NCBI RefSeq assembly: GCF_946479755.1 | Contig: NZ_CAMLHC010000002.1 | Span: forward strand, 496,001-560,000 | DNA from: an uncultured Chitinophaga sp. | GTDB lineage: Bacteria > Bacteroidota > Bacteroidia > Chitinophagales > Chitinophagaceae | DNA: 64,000 nucleotides | Reading direction: 5' to 3' | In this document: one piece after another, positions 56,826 through 64,000 of the stretch | Numbering within the stretch: position 1 is the first letter of the stretch | Layout of the letters: the number at the start of each line of letters is the position of its first letter | Notes under the pieces: model-generated | The model's input: the letters and a program-made list of their open reading frames with translations, nothing else | The model's database searches: none | What the model was told of the DNA's origin: nothing | Position numbers and translations under genes: made by a program

Positions 56826-57188
56826 TTGGGCCGGTATCTTTCCCGTAATCCTTTTTTTATGCTTTAAGCCCCAGTTGCCCAGCACGGCTATTACTTCCTT
56901 CAGCGTCTCTGCATAGTCGGTCGGCAGGTATTCTACTACTACCGGTGTCTGGTCAGCTTTGACCACTCTTTTTAGCAGTCCGTTCATTTCCAGTGATTTC
57001 AGTTCTGACGATAATACCCTTGCAGAGATACCTTCAGTGGCACGCTGCAATTCGTTGAAACGATGGTAGCCGGTGACCAGCGCAATCATAATACGGAGCT
57101 TCCATTTGCCCCCGAGCACGTAGATGGCATCTTCCACGGAAGCCAGATGGGCGGCACATTCCACCTGTCTTGAGTCTGTTTTTTCCAT
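56811..57188 (-). CDS. HxlR-family transcriptional regulator
   Basis: A 125-residue winged-helix regulator with the cysteine ECAAHLASVEDAIYVLGGKWK, the LGGKWK signature and the wing VVVEYLPTDYAETLK. It is divergent from the azoreductase gene, with an inverted repeat between, and its stop region overlaps the tail of the antiporter gene (convergent, about 15 bases). It is a likely repressor of the azoreductase; this pairing is common for quinone- or electrophile-sensing HxlR proteins. Confidence 0.93.
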   Translation of the reverse strand: MEKTDSRQVECAAHLASVEDAIYVLGGKWKLRIMIALVTGYHRFNELQRATEGISARVLSSELKSLEMNGLLKRVVKADQTPVVVEYLPTDYAETLKEVIAVLGNWGLKHKKRITGKIPAQSQPA

Positions 57189-57211
57189 ATGCTATGCGGT
57201 TTGGATAACAT

Positions 57212-57249
57212 AAAGGTTACTACTAACCTTTGGTATACTACTAACCTTT
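57212..57249. promoter_or_regulatory. HxlR operator region
   Basis: AAAGGTTA-CTAC-TAACCTTT is an inverted repeat at 57212-57231, and a 14-base copy of its right half (TACTACTAACCTTT) occurs twice, at 57218-57231 and 57236-57249. It lies between the divergent HxlR and azoreductase genes. Confidence 0.8.
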
Positions 57250-57294
57250 TGTTAGCGAATGTAGGTAGTTTTGGTTTGTCAAACTGAAAAAAAT

Positions 57295-57903
57295 ATGAAA
57301 AAGATACTCCACATTATTTCAAGTCCCAGAACGGATGCCTCTGTCAGCAGAAAATTAGGAACTGCTATTGTAGAGAAGATAAAAGAAAAGCATGGTGACT
57401 GCATCGTGACAGTGCGTGATCTGGCTAAGGCGCCGCCGCCTCACCTCGACGAGTCTCATATTCAGTCCTTTTTCACACCTGCTGAGAACCGGACAGCCGA
57501 GCAGCTGGGTAATATCCGGTATTCAGAGGAAGCGATCAAAGAGCTGCTGGATGCAGATATCCTGGTGGTAGAAACACCGATGTATAATTTTACCATTACT
57601 TCTACCCTGAAGGCCTATTTCGATCATATTACCAGGATGGGGATCACCTTTAAGTACACGGGAAAGGGGTTATTACCGGAGGGGTTGTTGAAAGATAAAC
57701 AGGCATATATAGCGACAACGTCCGGTGGCATTTATTCAGAAGGTGAATTAAAGACCTACGATTTTGCAGAACCTTATGTCCGTTCCTTTCTTACGTTAAT
57801 CGGTATTAATGTGGCGGGTGTTTTCAGAGCCGAAGGGCAGGCGGTTATAGGGCCTGAGGCGGCGTTGGAGAACGGGCAGGGGAGTATCGCGATAGCGGTG
57901 TGA
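57295..57903 (+). CDS. azoR: FMN-dependent NADH-azoreductase (AzoR type)
   Basis: A 202-residue flavodoxin-like quinone/azo reductase. Diagnostic segments are ILHIISSPRTDASVSRKLG for FMN phosphate, VETPMYNFTITSTLKAYFDHI, and TTSGGIY near the isoalloxazine. It reduces quinones and azo compounds with NADH. ATG 57295 opens the first strand. It is divergent from an HxlR regulator with a repeat operator between, and ends at a terminator. Confidence 0.93.
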   Translation: MKKILHIISSPRTDASVSRKLGTAIVEKIKEKHGDCIVTVRDLAKAPPPHLDESHIQSFFTPAENRTAEQLGNIRYSEEAIKELLDADILVVETPMYNFTITSTLKAYFDHITRMGITFKYTGKGLLPEGLLKDKQAYIATTSGGIYSEGELKTYDFAEPYVRSFLTLIGINVAGVFRAEGQAVIGPEAALENGQGSIAIAV

Positions 57904-57907
57904 AAGT

Positions 57908-57938
57908 AAACGTTCCTGAGACTTTCTCAGGAACGTTT
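57908..57938. terminator. terminator between azoreductase and amidohydrolase genes
   Basis: A perfect 13-base inverted repeat (57908-57920 with 57926-57938) lies between convergent stop codons. Confidence 0.9.
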
Positions 57939-57943
57939 GGGCG

Positions 57944-58894
57944 TTACAGACCCAGCAACTTTGCTGCATTTCCGCCTGCTATCTTCGCTACTTCTCCGGC
58001 TGGCAGCGGAATGCTGTCCAGCAGTTGCCTCCCCGCTTCGTTTGTGCTGAAAGGATAGTCTACAGAAAACATCACATTATCGATACCAAAAGTTTTCAGT
58101 GCGGTCATCAACGGAGGTAAGGTAAAAATGCCGCTGGTGGTAATGTGCACCTGGTCCCGCAGGGTTTGACTGACAGAGCGCTGATGGTGACTGTTGCCGG
58201 TAACCGGGAACTTTTCATCCAGCCGGGACATCATCATGGGTATCATCTCTCCCATATGACCGATGATGATTTTTAACCGGGGATGCCGGTCCAATGTTCC
58301 GGTAGTAATCAGGCGTAGCACCTGCAGGGCTGTTTCTGCATGCCATCCCCAGCCGCCGCATGCCAGCATTACGTTTAGGGGGGCGGGCAGGTCGTTGTAA
58401 TACGCTTCGGCCACGCCTTCCGGTGGCAGGCCGGGGTGGAGGTAAAGCGGCATGCGTAGTTGTTCCGCTTTTTGCAGCAGCGGCCTGAATTTAGGATGGT
58501 CCAAAAACTCACTATTGGTAAGCCCGTTGACCAGGGCTCCGCAGAAACGATGTTCCGTTTTTGTTCTCTCCAGCTCGTTTGCTGCCAGTTCCGGGGAAGA
58601 CATGGGTAGATGGGCGAGTGCTTTAAACCGTGTGGGGTGTGCGGCAATTTTTGTGGCCATGAGATCGTTATACCGGATGGCGAATTTCAGGTCTTCCCCG
58701 GGTGGCAGGCTTTCGGCGCCTCTTCCCACTACCGACAACACCTGTACATCAATGCCGTTGTCATCCATTGATTTTAACCGAATACCGTCGATGTCGGCAA
58801 GTTTTTCTATTGCCTGCTGAGGGAGAGGCCATTGCTGTATCTCGTGGGCAAATTCCGGTAAGGCAATGTGCTCTTCCAATGTTATAATACGCAT
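57944..58894 (-). CDS. amidohydrolase-family (gamma-resorcylate-decarboxylase-like) protein
   Basis: A 316-residue TIM-barrel protein of the amidohydrolase-2/ACMSD branch. The first metal motif is LEEHIA, with Glu replacing the usual first His, as in gamma-resorcylate decarboxylases. Later ligands are in MPLYLHPGLP, IIIGHMGEMIP and the Asp of VMFSVDYPF. It is thus more likely a nonoxidative decarboxylase of an aromatic or similar acid than a true hydrolase. It is divergent from nothing and 67 bases from the Crp gene upstream on the same strand, which may control it. Confidence 0.9.
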   Translation of the reverse strand: MRIITLEEHIALPEFAHEIQQWPLPQQAIEKLADIDGIRLKSMDDNGIDVQVLSVVGRGAESLPPGEDLKFAIRYNDLMATKIAAHPTRFKALAHLPMSSPELAANELERTKTEHRFCGALVNGLTNSEFLDHPKFRPLLQKAEQLRMPLYLHPGLPPEGVAEAYYNDLPAPLNVMLACGGWGWHAETALQVLRLITTGTLDRHPRLKIIIGHMGEMIPMMMSRLDEKFPVTGNSHHQRSVSQTLRDQVHITTSGIFTLPPLMTALKTFGIDNVMFSVDYPFSTNEAGRQLLDSIPLPAGEVAKIAGGNAAKLLGL

Positions 58895-58961
58895 AGCTGA
58901 ATAAATTGAGCTACAAAAATCCAGCTATACAATTTCTATATCATTGATCGTGATCAAAAAA

Positions 58962-59531
58962 TCACAGGTCCGATTTTATTCTGCTGAGCGCCTCCTGGGT
59001 AATATTGAGGTAGTTAGCCACCAATTTGTTCGGTAGGCGCAGTACCATCTCCGGGTTTTCTTTCAACAGCAACTGATAGCGCTCCCGTGGGTTGAGGGTA
59101 ATAAAATCTTCCAGTCGCTTTGTGTTGGTTAAATAGGCATATTCAAGAAAGCCACGATAGAATATGTTCCAACCAGGAATTGTGTTCAGCAGGGCGTAAA
59201 AGTCTTCCCGGTGAATATACAGCAGTTCCGATGGCTCCACTGCCTGCGTATCTTCTTTCAGCAGTGTTCCATCGATAAAAGACGTCAGCGAAGTGGAAAA
59301 AGAATTTTCGAAAGCGAATCGGCGGGTGGCTTCCCTTCCGTCTGGTTTTATATAGTATACCCTGAGGCATCCTTTGTTGACAAAAAACATACGCCTCGAC
59401 GGTTCTCCTGTTCTTCCCACCAGCTCATTCTTTTTCGCTTTCAGCAGATGAAAGCAGGAGAGCACCCGCTGCAATTCGGCATCGGTTAATTGAACCCTGT
59501 CAGTAATGTATGTGGTCAGCTGTTCAAGCAT
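58962..59531 (-). CDS. Crp/Fnr-family regulator, second copy
   Basis: A 189-residue paralogue of the regulator at 49728, with LLKAKKNELVGRTGEPSRRM in the beta-roll and a C-terminal helix-turn-helix (LPNKLVANYLNITQEALSRIKS). Cyclic-nucleotide contacts are not conserved, so the effector is unknown. It lies upstream of the amidohydrolase-family gene on the same strand and may be its regulator. Confidence 0.9.
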   Translation of the reverse strand: MLEQLTTYITDRVQLTDAELQRVLSCFHLLKAKKNELVGRTGEPSRRMFFVNKGCLRVYYIKPDGREATRRFAFENSFSTSLTSFIDGTLLKEDTQAVEPSELLYIHREDFYALLNTIPGWNIFYRGFLEYAYLTNTKRLEDFITLNPRERYQLLLKENPEMVLRLPNKLVANYLNITQEALSRIKSDL

Positions 59532-59540
59532 GTTAATCGT

Positions 59541-60062
59541 TTATCGTGACGGCTTAATACTGGACCATTTAGGCCGAAGCCCTCTTTTTTCGTCCTGTGC
59601 CCACTGTTTTTTAACCGCGGCTTTTAGTTGCTGGTTATACTCCCGCATCTCTTTACTGCTTTGAAATGCTTTGTGTATCCCGGTGATGCGGTTGGTCGAA
59701 ATAAGAAATACAGCGACGCCCGCCAGTGTCAGGATGATATGAATAAAGATAAGATCATTATTAGATCTTCCTAAGGACATGATCGTATTAAATCCACTGA
59801 TTCCTCCCACTACTACCGCAATTGCCGCCAGGGCCACCAACCCTGATGTTGTTGGCGCTTCCGGTTTTACCGGATAAACTACTTCACTCATGTCTACCTC
59901 TTCTTCTTCCTCTTCCTGTGTAATCTCCGGTTTTATTTCCTCTTTGGGGGAGATCATAAAAAGGGCGCCGCAATAGTTGCAGCCGGCCATATCGTTGCGT
60001 CCGGGTACAAGTTTGATATCAGAACTGCCACATTGGGCGCAGGTGAGCGTAAGTAATTTCAT
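59541..60062 (-). CDS. zinc-ribbon membrane protein of unknown function
   Basis: A 173-residue protein. The N-terminus is a zinc ribbon (LTCAQCGSSDIKLV with a second pair GCNYCG), followed by an acidic linker rich in Glu (60 or so), two hydrophobic helices (GLVALAAIAVVVGGISGF and DLIFIHIILTLAGVAVFLI) and a basic C-terminal tail. I do not recognise a family. It is ten bases upstream of the Crp gene and might be co-transcribed. Confidence 0.75.
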   Translation of the reverse strand: MKLLTLTCAQCGSSDIKLVPGRNDMAGCNYCGALFMISPKEEIKPEITQEEEEEEVDMSEVVYPVKPEAPTTSGLVALAAIAVVVGGISGFNTIMSLGRSNNDLIFIHIILTLAGVAVFLISTNRITGIHKAFQSSKEMREYNQQLKAAVKKQWAQDEKRGLRPKWSSIKPSR

Positions 60063-60494
60063 AAGGATAGCGGGTAAAATGGTGCTTTCCGGTCGAAAAT
60101 ACTACATTTATCCGGTAAAATATACTGGTTGCAAATAGGAAGGAATTACTAAACAGGAACGGCCCGTGCTAACTTCATGGACATAGCGAACTTCTACTAT
60201 GAGCTTTCGGGGAAAGTTAGCTTTACGCAGCGGTAGGGTAGTGCGGATTTACGACAAAACATGAGCTTGTCCTCAATCCTGCAATGACCAGAAATATCTT
60301 TACTATTTGGATGCAAGGAATAGAAGCCTGCAATTTTTCATGAGAGAGAATCTATCTGACCTGGGATAAAATTCTGCAGCAGTTTTCTTTCACAACAGTC
60401 GACTTGAGCCTGGTTAAAGAAGAAGCTGTGGCTTAATTACATGAATACCGAAAGGATCAAAGTAGATGTGTCCACCAATGAACTCCCAGCAGAC
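60063..60494. other. intergenic region without an intact gene
   Basis: About 430 bases hold only short frames with stops in each. On the plus strand some coding-like pieces occur (for example FFMRENLSDL around 60340), so a decayed gene is possible, but I cannot name it. Confidence 0.4.
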
Positions 60495-61292
60495 CTAGCG
60501 GGCCATCTCAATAACAGCGTTGCTAAGCATCATCAAAAAAGGTAATGCTGCAGCATAATTCAGCTCGTCATATTCCAGTCCGAGTAGTCTTATATTGTTG
60601 TAGTATTCCTGATGGTGCAGGTAATAATATTTTTCAGATTGCACAAACCATGCTTTAGCTCCTAAATGTTGTGCGAGGAACCATTTTTCAAGTAATCTGC
60701 CGCTTCTGCCATTACTGTCATTCCACGGGTGTATTTTGACAAAAACAAGGTGGATCATGCTGGCGAAGTAAAATACTTCCTGTACGTCTAAGGGGTGCTC
60801 CAGGAGAGTTTCGATATCATTATATAGTTTTTCCATTTCGGTATTCACTATAAACGGAGAAGCGGCTACATACTCAATCCGGCCATCATCAGTGGTTACA
60901 TACATATTTTGATTTCTAAAGCGGCCTTGCCAGTTTTTGGAAACGATATGTTTTGCCAATATAGTATGTGCTTTTGAAATATTCTCCCTGGTTGATTTAT
61001 GGTCTATGGCAAATTGGTAGGCGAGGTACAAATCATCAATTTTCTTTGCATAGTCAGGCTGAAATTCGATTCCAAACCTCTTGTGTTTTACATAAGAATC
61101 CAGTTCAATTGATTCGCCTTCAATTTTACTGGAATAAACGGACGCTACTGATGTGTAAAAATTAAAATTCTCATTGGATATTTCGGCATCTTCCAATGCA
61201 GAGAATTTCGTCGCAAGCACCTTTGCATCAACATTATCCTTGAATTGCTGCAAAAGGTTGTCATTTACTATTTGAAGCTGATAAGTACTCAC
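60495..61292 (-). CDS. Fic-family protein with N-terminal inhibitory motif
   Basis: A 265-residue Fic-domain protein, a likely AMP-transferase. The start is a GTG. The active-site loop is HPWNDSNGRSGR from His188, close to the canonical HPFxDGNGRxxR but with Trp for Phe and Ser for the first Gly. A class II inhibitory helix is present near residues 54-59 (SSKIEG, matching S/TxxxEG), whose Glu would block ATP binding. The target is unknown. Codon and base composition begin to shift towards A/T here. It sits next to a gene-poor, possibly foreign region. Confidence 0.92.
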   Translation of the reverse strand: MSTYQLQIVNDNLLQQFKDNVDAKVLATKFSALEDAEISNENFNFYTSVASVYSSKIEGESIELDSYVKHKRFGIEFQPDYAKKIDDLYLAYQFAIDHKSTRENISKAHTILAKHIVSKNWQGRFRNQNMYVTTDDGRIEYVAASPFIVNTEMEKLYNDIETLLEHPLDVQEVFYFASMIHLVFVKIHPWNDSNGRSGRLLEKWFLAQHLGAKAWFVQSEKYYYLHHQEYYNNIRLLGLEYDELNYAAALPFLMMLSNAVIEMAR

Positions 61293-61351
61293 GATGCCAG
61301 GTATGAATTATAAAGGTGCAAACAGAAATATACGGATTCTTCTACAAACAA

Positions 61352-61379
61352 AAAAGGCATCGCGAAAGCGATGCCTTTT
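61352..61379. terminator. orphan terminator hairpin
   Basis: A 12-pair stem with GAAA loop (61352-61363 with 61368-61379), flanked by A/T runs, lies upstream of the Fic start with no gene ending at it on either side. It may be left from a lost gene. Confidence 0.75.
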
Positions 61380-62193
61380 CAGCAATTTCCAGAACGCCAG
61401 TTCTGATGATGTACCGAGAATGAAGATTTATTAGAACCTCTTTTATACGCAGCTGACTTTGTTTTACAGCTGTATGAAGAGAATAATAATCTATAGCAGT
61501 TTTCATGTTATATGTTTATTGTGTATTCAGTTATATTTAAAAAGATGCAAATTGATGGAAATAAGTTAAATATGATTGTATGATTTTTATAAATCATATT
61601 TTATAAATTAATTATAAAATATTGAAATATTTTATATAAATAAATTTGTTAGCGTCGTTCTCAAGACTTATTTAGATAAGGTGTCGCGACGTCGACAAAT
61701 TATTGACATAATGATTAAAAATAATATGATTATCTTGAGGCCGGGGTAGCACTCTCAAGTTTCAAACCTAGAAATTACAGTTTAAATCCTTTCTTATAGA
61801 ATTGAAACTATTATTAAGTATCGTAATGGAACGACCGGGCCGCAGGGCATCAGTTTTAAGGTCGGGGTCGACTGTTTCAAAGGGAGCAAAGTAGCTCGAG
61901 ATTATTCTCTTGCAAACATTCAAAAGGCAATTACCGCGCAATGTAATGACGTTTCCATACTCCGGCTGCAGACCGAATCCACACATTCGCGAGAACGTGT
62001 TCCGGACCAAGGAAGTTATGAAGTCCTCCTAAATGCTTTTTCATCAGCCGTGGTCCTGAAGATGGCTGAGAATTGATTAAAATTGCACTCGCGCCTATGC
62101 CTGATTCCGGCAAGATCCCATATGATTATTAATGGAGCAGGGACGAAAAGGCAGAAAAAGGGCTGGCGTCAATAATATTGAAAAATTCTAAAT
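61380..62193. other. AT-rich region without an intact gene
   Basis: Mostly A/T-rich sequence, with a more complex stretch at about 61740-62120 that has short minus-strand frames (61768-62010 and 61931-62113) interrupted against each other. They look like remnants of one decayed frame, but I cannot assign a family. No RNA gene or clear promoter was seen. Confidence 0.5.
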
Positions 62194-62466
62194 ATGGAAG
62201 ATTTTATTCTAAATGAAATAACAAAGGCACTGGATGCGCAGAATGAACGACTTCAGCAGCAAGGTGAGGCGATTAGATGCAGAAGGTCGCCAATATGACC
62301 CAGGATGACCTGTCAGAAAAGGTGGGGTTTAAGTCAAATGGGTTTGTGGGGCAGGCGGAGAGTCCGAAGTATAACAAGCGATATAATATTCAACATTTAA
62401 AATAAGGATGCCTCCATTTTTAATTGTTCTCCTAAAGATTTTCTTCCCATTCTCCCATTATTTTGA
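62194..62466 (+). pseudogene. XRE-family helix-turn-helix regulator remnant, two frameshifts
   Basis: Three pieces in changing frames make one small repressor-like protein. Frame 1 from ATG 62194 gives a helix with NEITKALDAQNERLQQQGEAI. A -1 shift near 62277 leads to QKVANMTQDDLSEKVGFKSN and AESPKYNKRYNIQHL, the XRE DNA-binding domain with its stop at 62403. A +1 shift near 62400 leads to NKDASIFNCSPKDFLPILPL and a stop at 62464. The two shifts cancel, so one gene of about 90 residues has suffered two indels. Confidence 0.7.
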
Positions 62467-62902
62467 GAGTGTTTGGATTATTAAAATACAAACAAATGGT
62501 TGATGAGTGATTCATAATATTGATTTAATAAATAAAAAATTCAATAAATTGCAATAAGATTAAATTGGTTTTAGCCATACCCAATATTGAATGCTCCGTT
62601 AATACAACCGAAATTTAAAGTTCAAAATGTTACCAATAGGAGAATGCTCTAAATCAGTCGGCGAGTTCGGCAAAAAAAGTTGAGAATTTTCTGCAATTAG
62701 ATAGCTGAAGTGACATAGTAAAATGGATTGACTGCCAATGTCTGTCTAATTTTATATGCTTTTCTTCCTCGGAAGCTAAGCCTGAGTTTAAGCACTGCCA
62801 AAACATCGTGGTATATCGTTAATCGCTGGCATCAAGGAAGTTTGCGCCAATTGCACCTGCCGGCAGATGTACAAATCCAAAGTACGTTACAACATCCCTA
62901 GT
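62467..62902. other. intergenic region before the right-edge gene
   Basis: About 435 AT-rich bases with no frame of useful length. It should contain the promoter of the gene at 62903; no clear -33/-7 pair or repeat was identified. Confidence 0.4.
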
Positions 62903-64000
62903 ATGATAGATATAAACGCCCTAAAGCAACTCATAAACGTTTACAAAGAAAAGTTTGCCCAGATCAGCCAGGAGGAAATCTACAAATGGGCGGCAGTGAA
63001 GAAGTTTCAGGATAATTGGAACATGGCGGCACTCGACTTCAAAAATATGCTTCTTTCCGCGCAGGCTGGAACAAAGATGCTATCCGATTCTGGGCAGTAT
63101 TTCCCGAAAAGAATGCTCACTGAATTTTTGAACGTCGAGTCAGAATTAGTACGACGACTTTTTCGTGATCTATATGATGAAACCAGTCCACTACTGGACA
63201 GAATGGAGGCTTTTAGCGAAGGAATGGCTAGTATCTGCGACAGACATCTGCCCGGTAAAATTCATTATCAGGATCCGCGCGCAATCGTATTATACCTGGT
63301 GCTCCGCTATCCTGAAACCTACTTTTTGTATAAATTCTCCATGTTCGTTAAGTTCGGTGAACTGGTTGGGTACCCTTTGCAAATTAAGCGTGACGAAAAA
63401 TTCGAAAATGTCCTAAGCTTCCAATCGGTGTGCGAAATTGTCCTGCAGCAGATACTTTTGGACAATGACCTTATTAAATTACATCATAGCAGGCTGACCA
63501 AAGATCACTATGCAGATCCGCATTATAGGCTCCTTACCCCGGATATTATTTATGCCGCTAGCAAAGGCTTACTTGGAACAGCCGAACCAGATCAGGACTT
63601 CAAAATTGAAGTGGTGGAAGGGGAATTTAACGTTTTCAACTCCAGCCCCACTTTGCGAGGCCGTTGGGTTGATCATCAGGTAAAAGCCGCGGCTCAGAAA
63701 TGGTTGGGAGACCTAGGGGAGCTGGTAGTAATGAAGTACGAGGAGAAAAAACTCGCTCCGAAGTTTAATGGTGATAAAACCCCTGAGCACACATCCAAGA
63801 AGCACGGCGATGGTTTGGGGTATGACATCAGCTCTTTTGATCTTGACGGTAACGCAATTCTAATAGAGGTTAAAACCACCAGGTCCCCGGGCAATCCCTT
63901 CTTTATAACGGGTAATGAACTTAAGAAAAGCGAAGAAAACCCGGAAAACTATTACTTGTACCGGTTATACAACTTCGATCCTGTCAAACGAAGGGGACAG
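62903..64000 (+). CDS. DUF3883-domain protein with McrB-like N-terminal region, partial (runs off the window)
   Basis: 366 codons without a stop from ATG 62903 to the window end. The N-terminal ~150 residues (EIYKWAAVKKFQDNWNMAA, SDSGQYFPKRMLTEFLN, GKIHYQDPRAIVLYLVLRYP) resemble the N-terminal region found in some McrB-type AAA restriction proteins. From about residue 265 a DUF3883 domain is present (LGDLGELVVMKYEEK, GDGLGYDISSFDLDG, AILIEVKTTR), with the GYDI ... EVKTT spacing of a PD-(D/E)xK-like nuclease core. So it is probably a restriction or defence protein. I rely on recall for the McrB similarity. Confidence 0.75.
   Translation, partial: MIDINALKQLINVYKEKFAQISQEEIYKWAAVKKFQDNWNMAALDFKNMLLSAQAGTKMLSDSGQYFPKRMLTEFLNVESELVRRLFRDLYDETSPLLDRMEAFSEGMASICDRHLPGKIHYQDPRAIVLYLVLRYPETYFLYKFSMFVKFGELVGYPLQIKRDEKFENVLSFQSVCEIVLQQILLDNDLIKLHHSRLTKDHYADPHYRLLTPDIIYAASKGLLGTAEPDQDFKIEVVEGEFNVFNSSPTLRGRWVDHQVKAAAQKWLGDLGELVVMKYEEKKLAPKFNGDKTPEHTSKKHGDGLGYDISSFDLDGNAILIEVKTTRSPGNPFFITGNELKKSEENPENYYLYRLYNFDPVKRRGQ

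Noticed and set aside
61680..61700. GTCGCGAC/GTCGAC palindromes as an attachment site
   Set aside because: They are short and no second copy or integrase gene was seen in the window.
61768..62113. Minus-strand frames as small genes
   Set aside because: They overlap in different frames, show no known motif, no ribosome-binding site and no conserved neighbours; more likely remnants of one decayed frame.

Overview
The window looks like chromosome of a Bacteroidota bacterium, most likely of the Chitinophagaceae (Chitinophaga-like). This is inferred from paired SusC/SusD outer-membrane systems, each with its own ECF sigma factor and FecR-type anti-sigma factor, STN domains on the SusC proteins, TlpA-type and bacilliredoxin-type thiol proteins, and many AraC, HxlR and Crp regulators. 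Nothing marks the sequence as plasmid or phage, and I saw no rRNA, tRNA or CRISPR array.

Layout. 1-0.9 kb: an Asp-nucleophile alpha/beta hydrolase. 1.0-9.7 kb (+): sigma factor, FecR, SusC, SusD, a TlpA-like thioredoxin protein, then an SRPBCC protein. 9.8-17.6 kb (-): a mirror-image second locus (sigma, FecR, SusC, SusD-like, alkaline-phosphatase-superfamily enzyme); the two meet at a strong terminator. 17.9-18.8 kb: a Nif3-like protein with a Tat-type signal. 18.9-26.9 kb: a ferric-siderophore uptake cluster (TonB receptor and AraC regulator on -, siderophore-interacting reductase and two exporter-fold ABC proteins on +). 26.9-29.6 kb: metE behind a cobalamin riboswitch. 29.7-35.5 kb: bacilliredoxin, NAD(P) oxidoreductase, HxlR, YbhB-like protein, AraC regulator and a WG-repeat lipoprotein. 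35.6-44.0 kb: two tandem regulators that join an MxCxxC metal-binding-like domain to an AraC DNA-binding domain, followed by an RND pump (adaptor, permease, TolC) and an MFS pump. 44.3-45.2 kb: a small protein and a frameshifted zeta-toxin-like kinase. 45.3-47.8 kb: two paralogous hydrolases under a TetR regulator with two palindromic operators. 48.5-55.0 kb (-): TolC, HlyD, EmrB-type MFS, a divergent SIP-like protein, Crp regulator, SIP reductase and cupin, probably one transcription unit. 55.2-60.1 kb: Na+/H+ antiporter, HxlR with azoreductase, an amidohydrolase-family decarboxylase, a second Crp regulator and a zinc-ribbon membrane protein. 60.5-61.3 kb: a self-inhibited Fic protein.

The last 2.7 kb differs: it is AT-rich, has a 1.6 kb stretch without an intact gene, holds a twice-frameshifted XRE repressor remnant, and ends in a gene running off the edge whose N-terminus resembles that of McrB-type restriction proteins and whose C-terminus is a DUF3883 (nuclease-like) domain. 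I read this as the border of a defence or mobile island.

The main themes are nutrient and iron uptake through TonB-dependent receptors, efflux under dedicated regulators, and redox or detoxification enzymes next to their own repressors. The observations I rate highest are the SIP-like/Crp/EmrAB/TolC operon, the metal-motif AraC pair ahead of the RND pump, the split IrtA-like uptake cluster, and the partial defence-type gene at the right edge.
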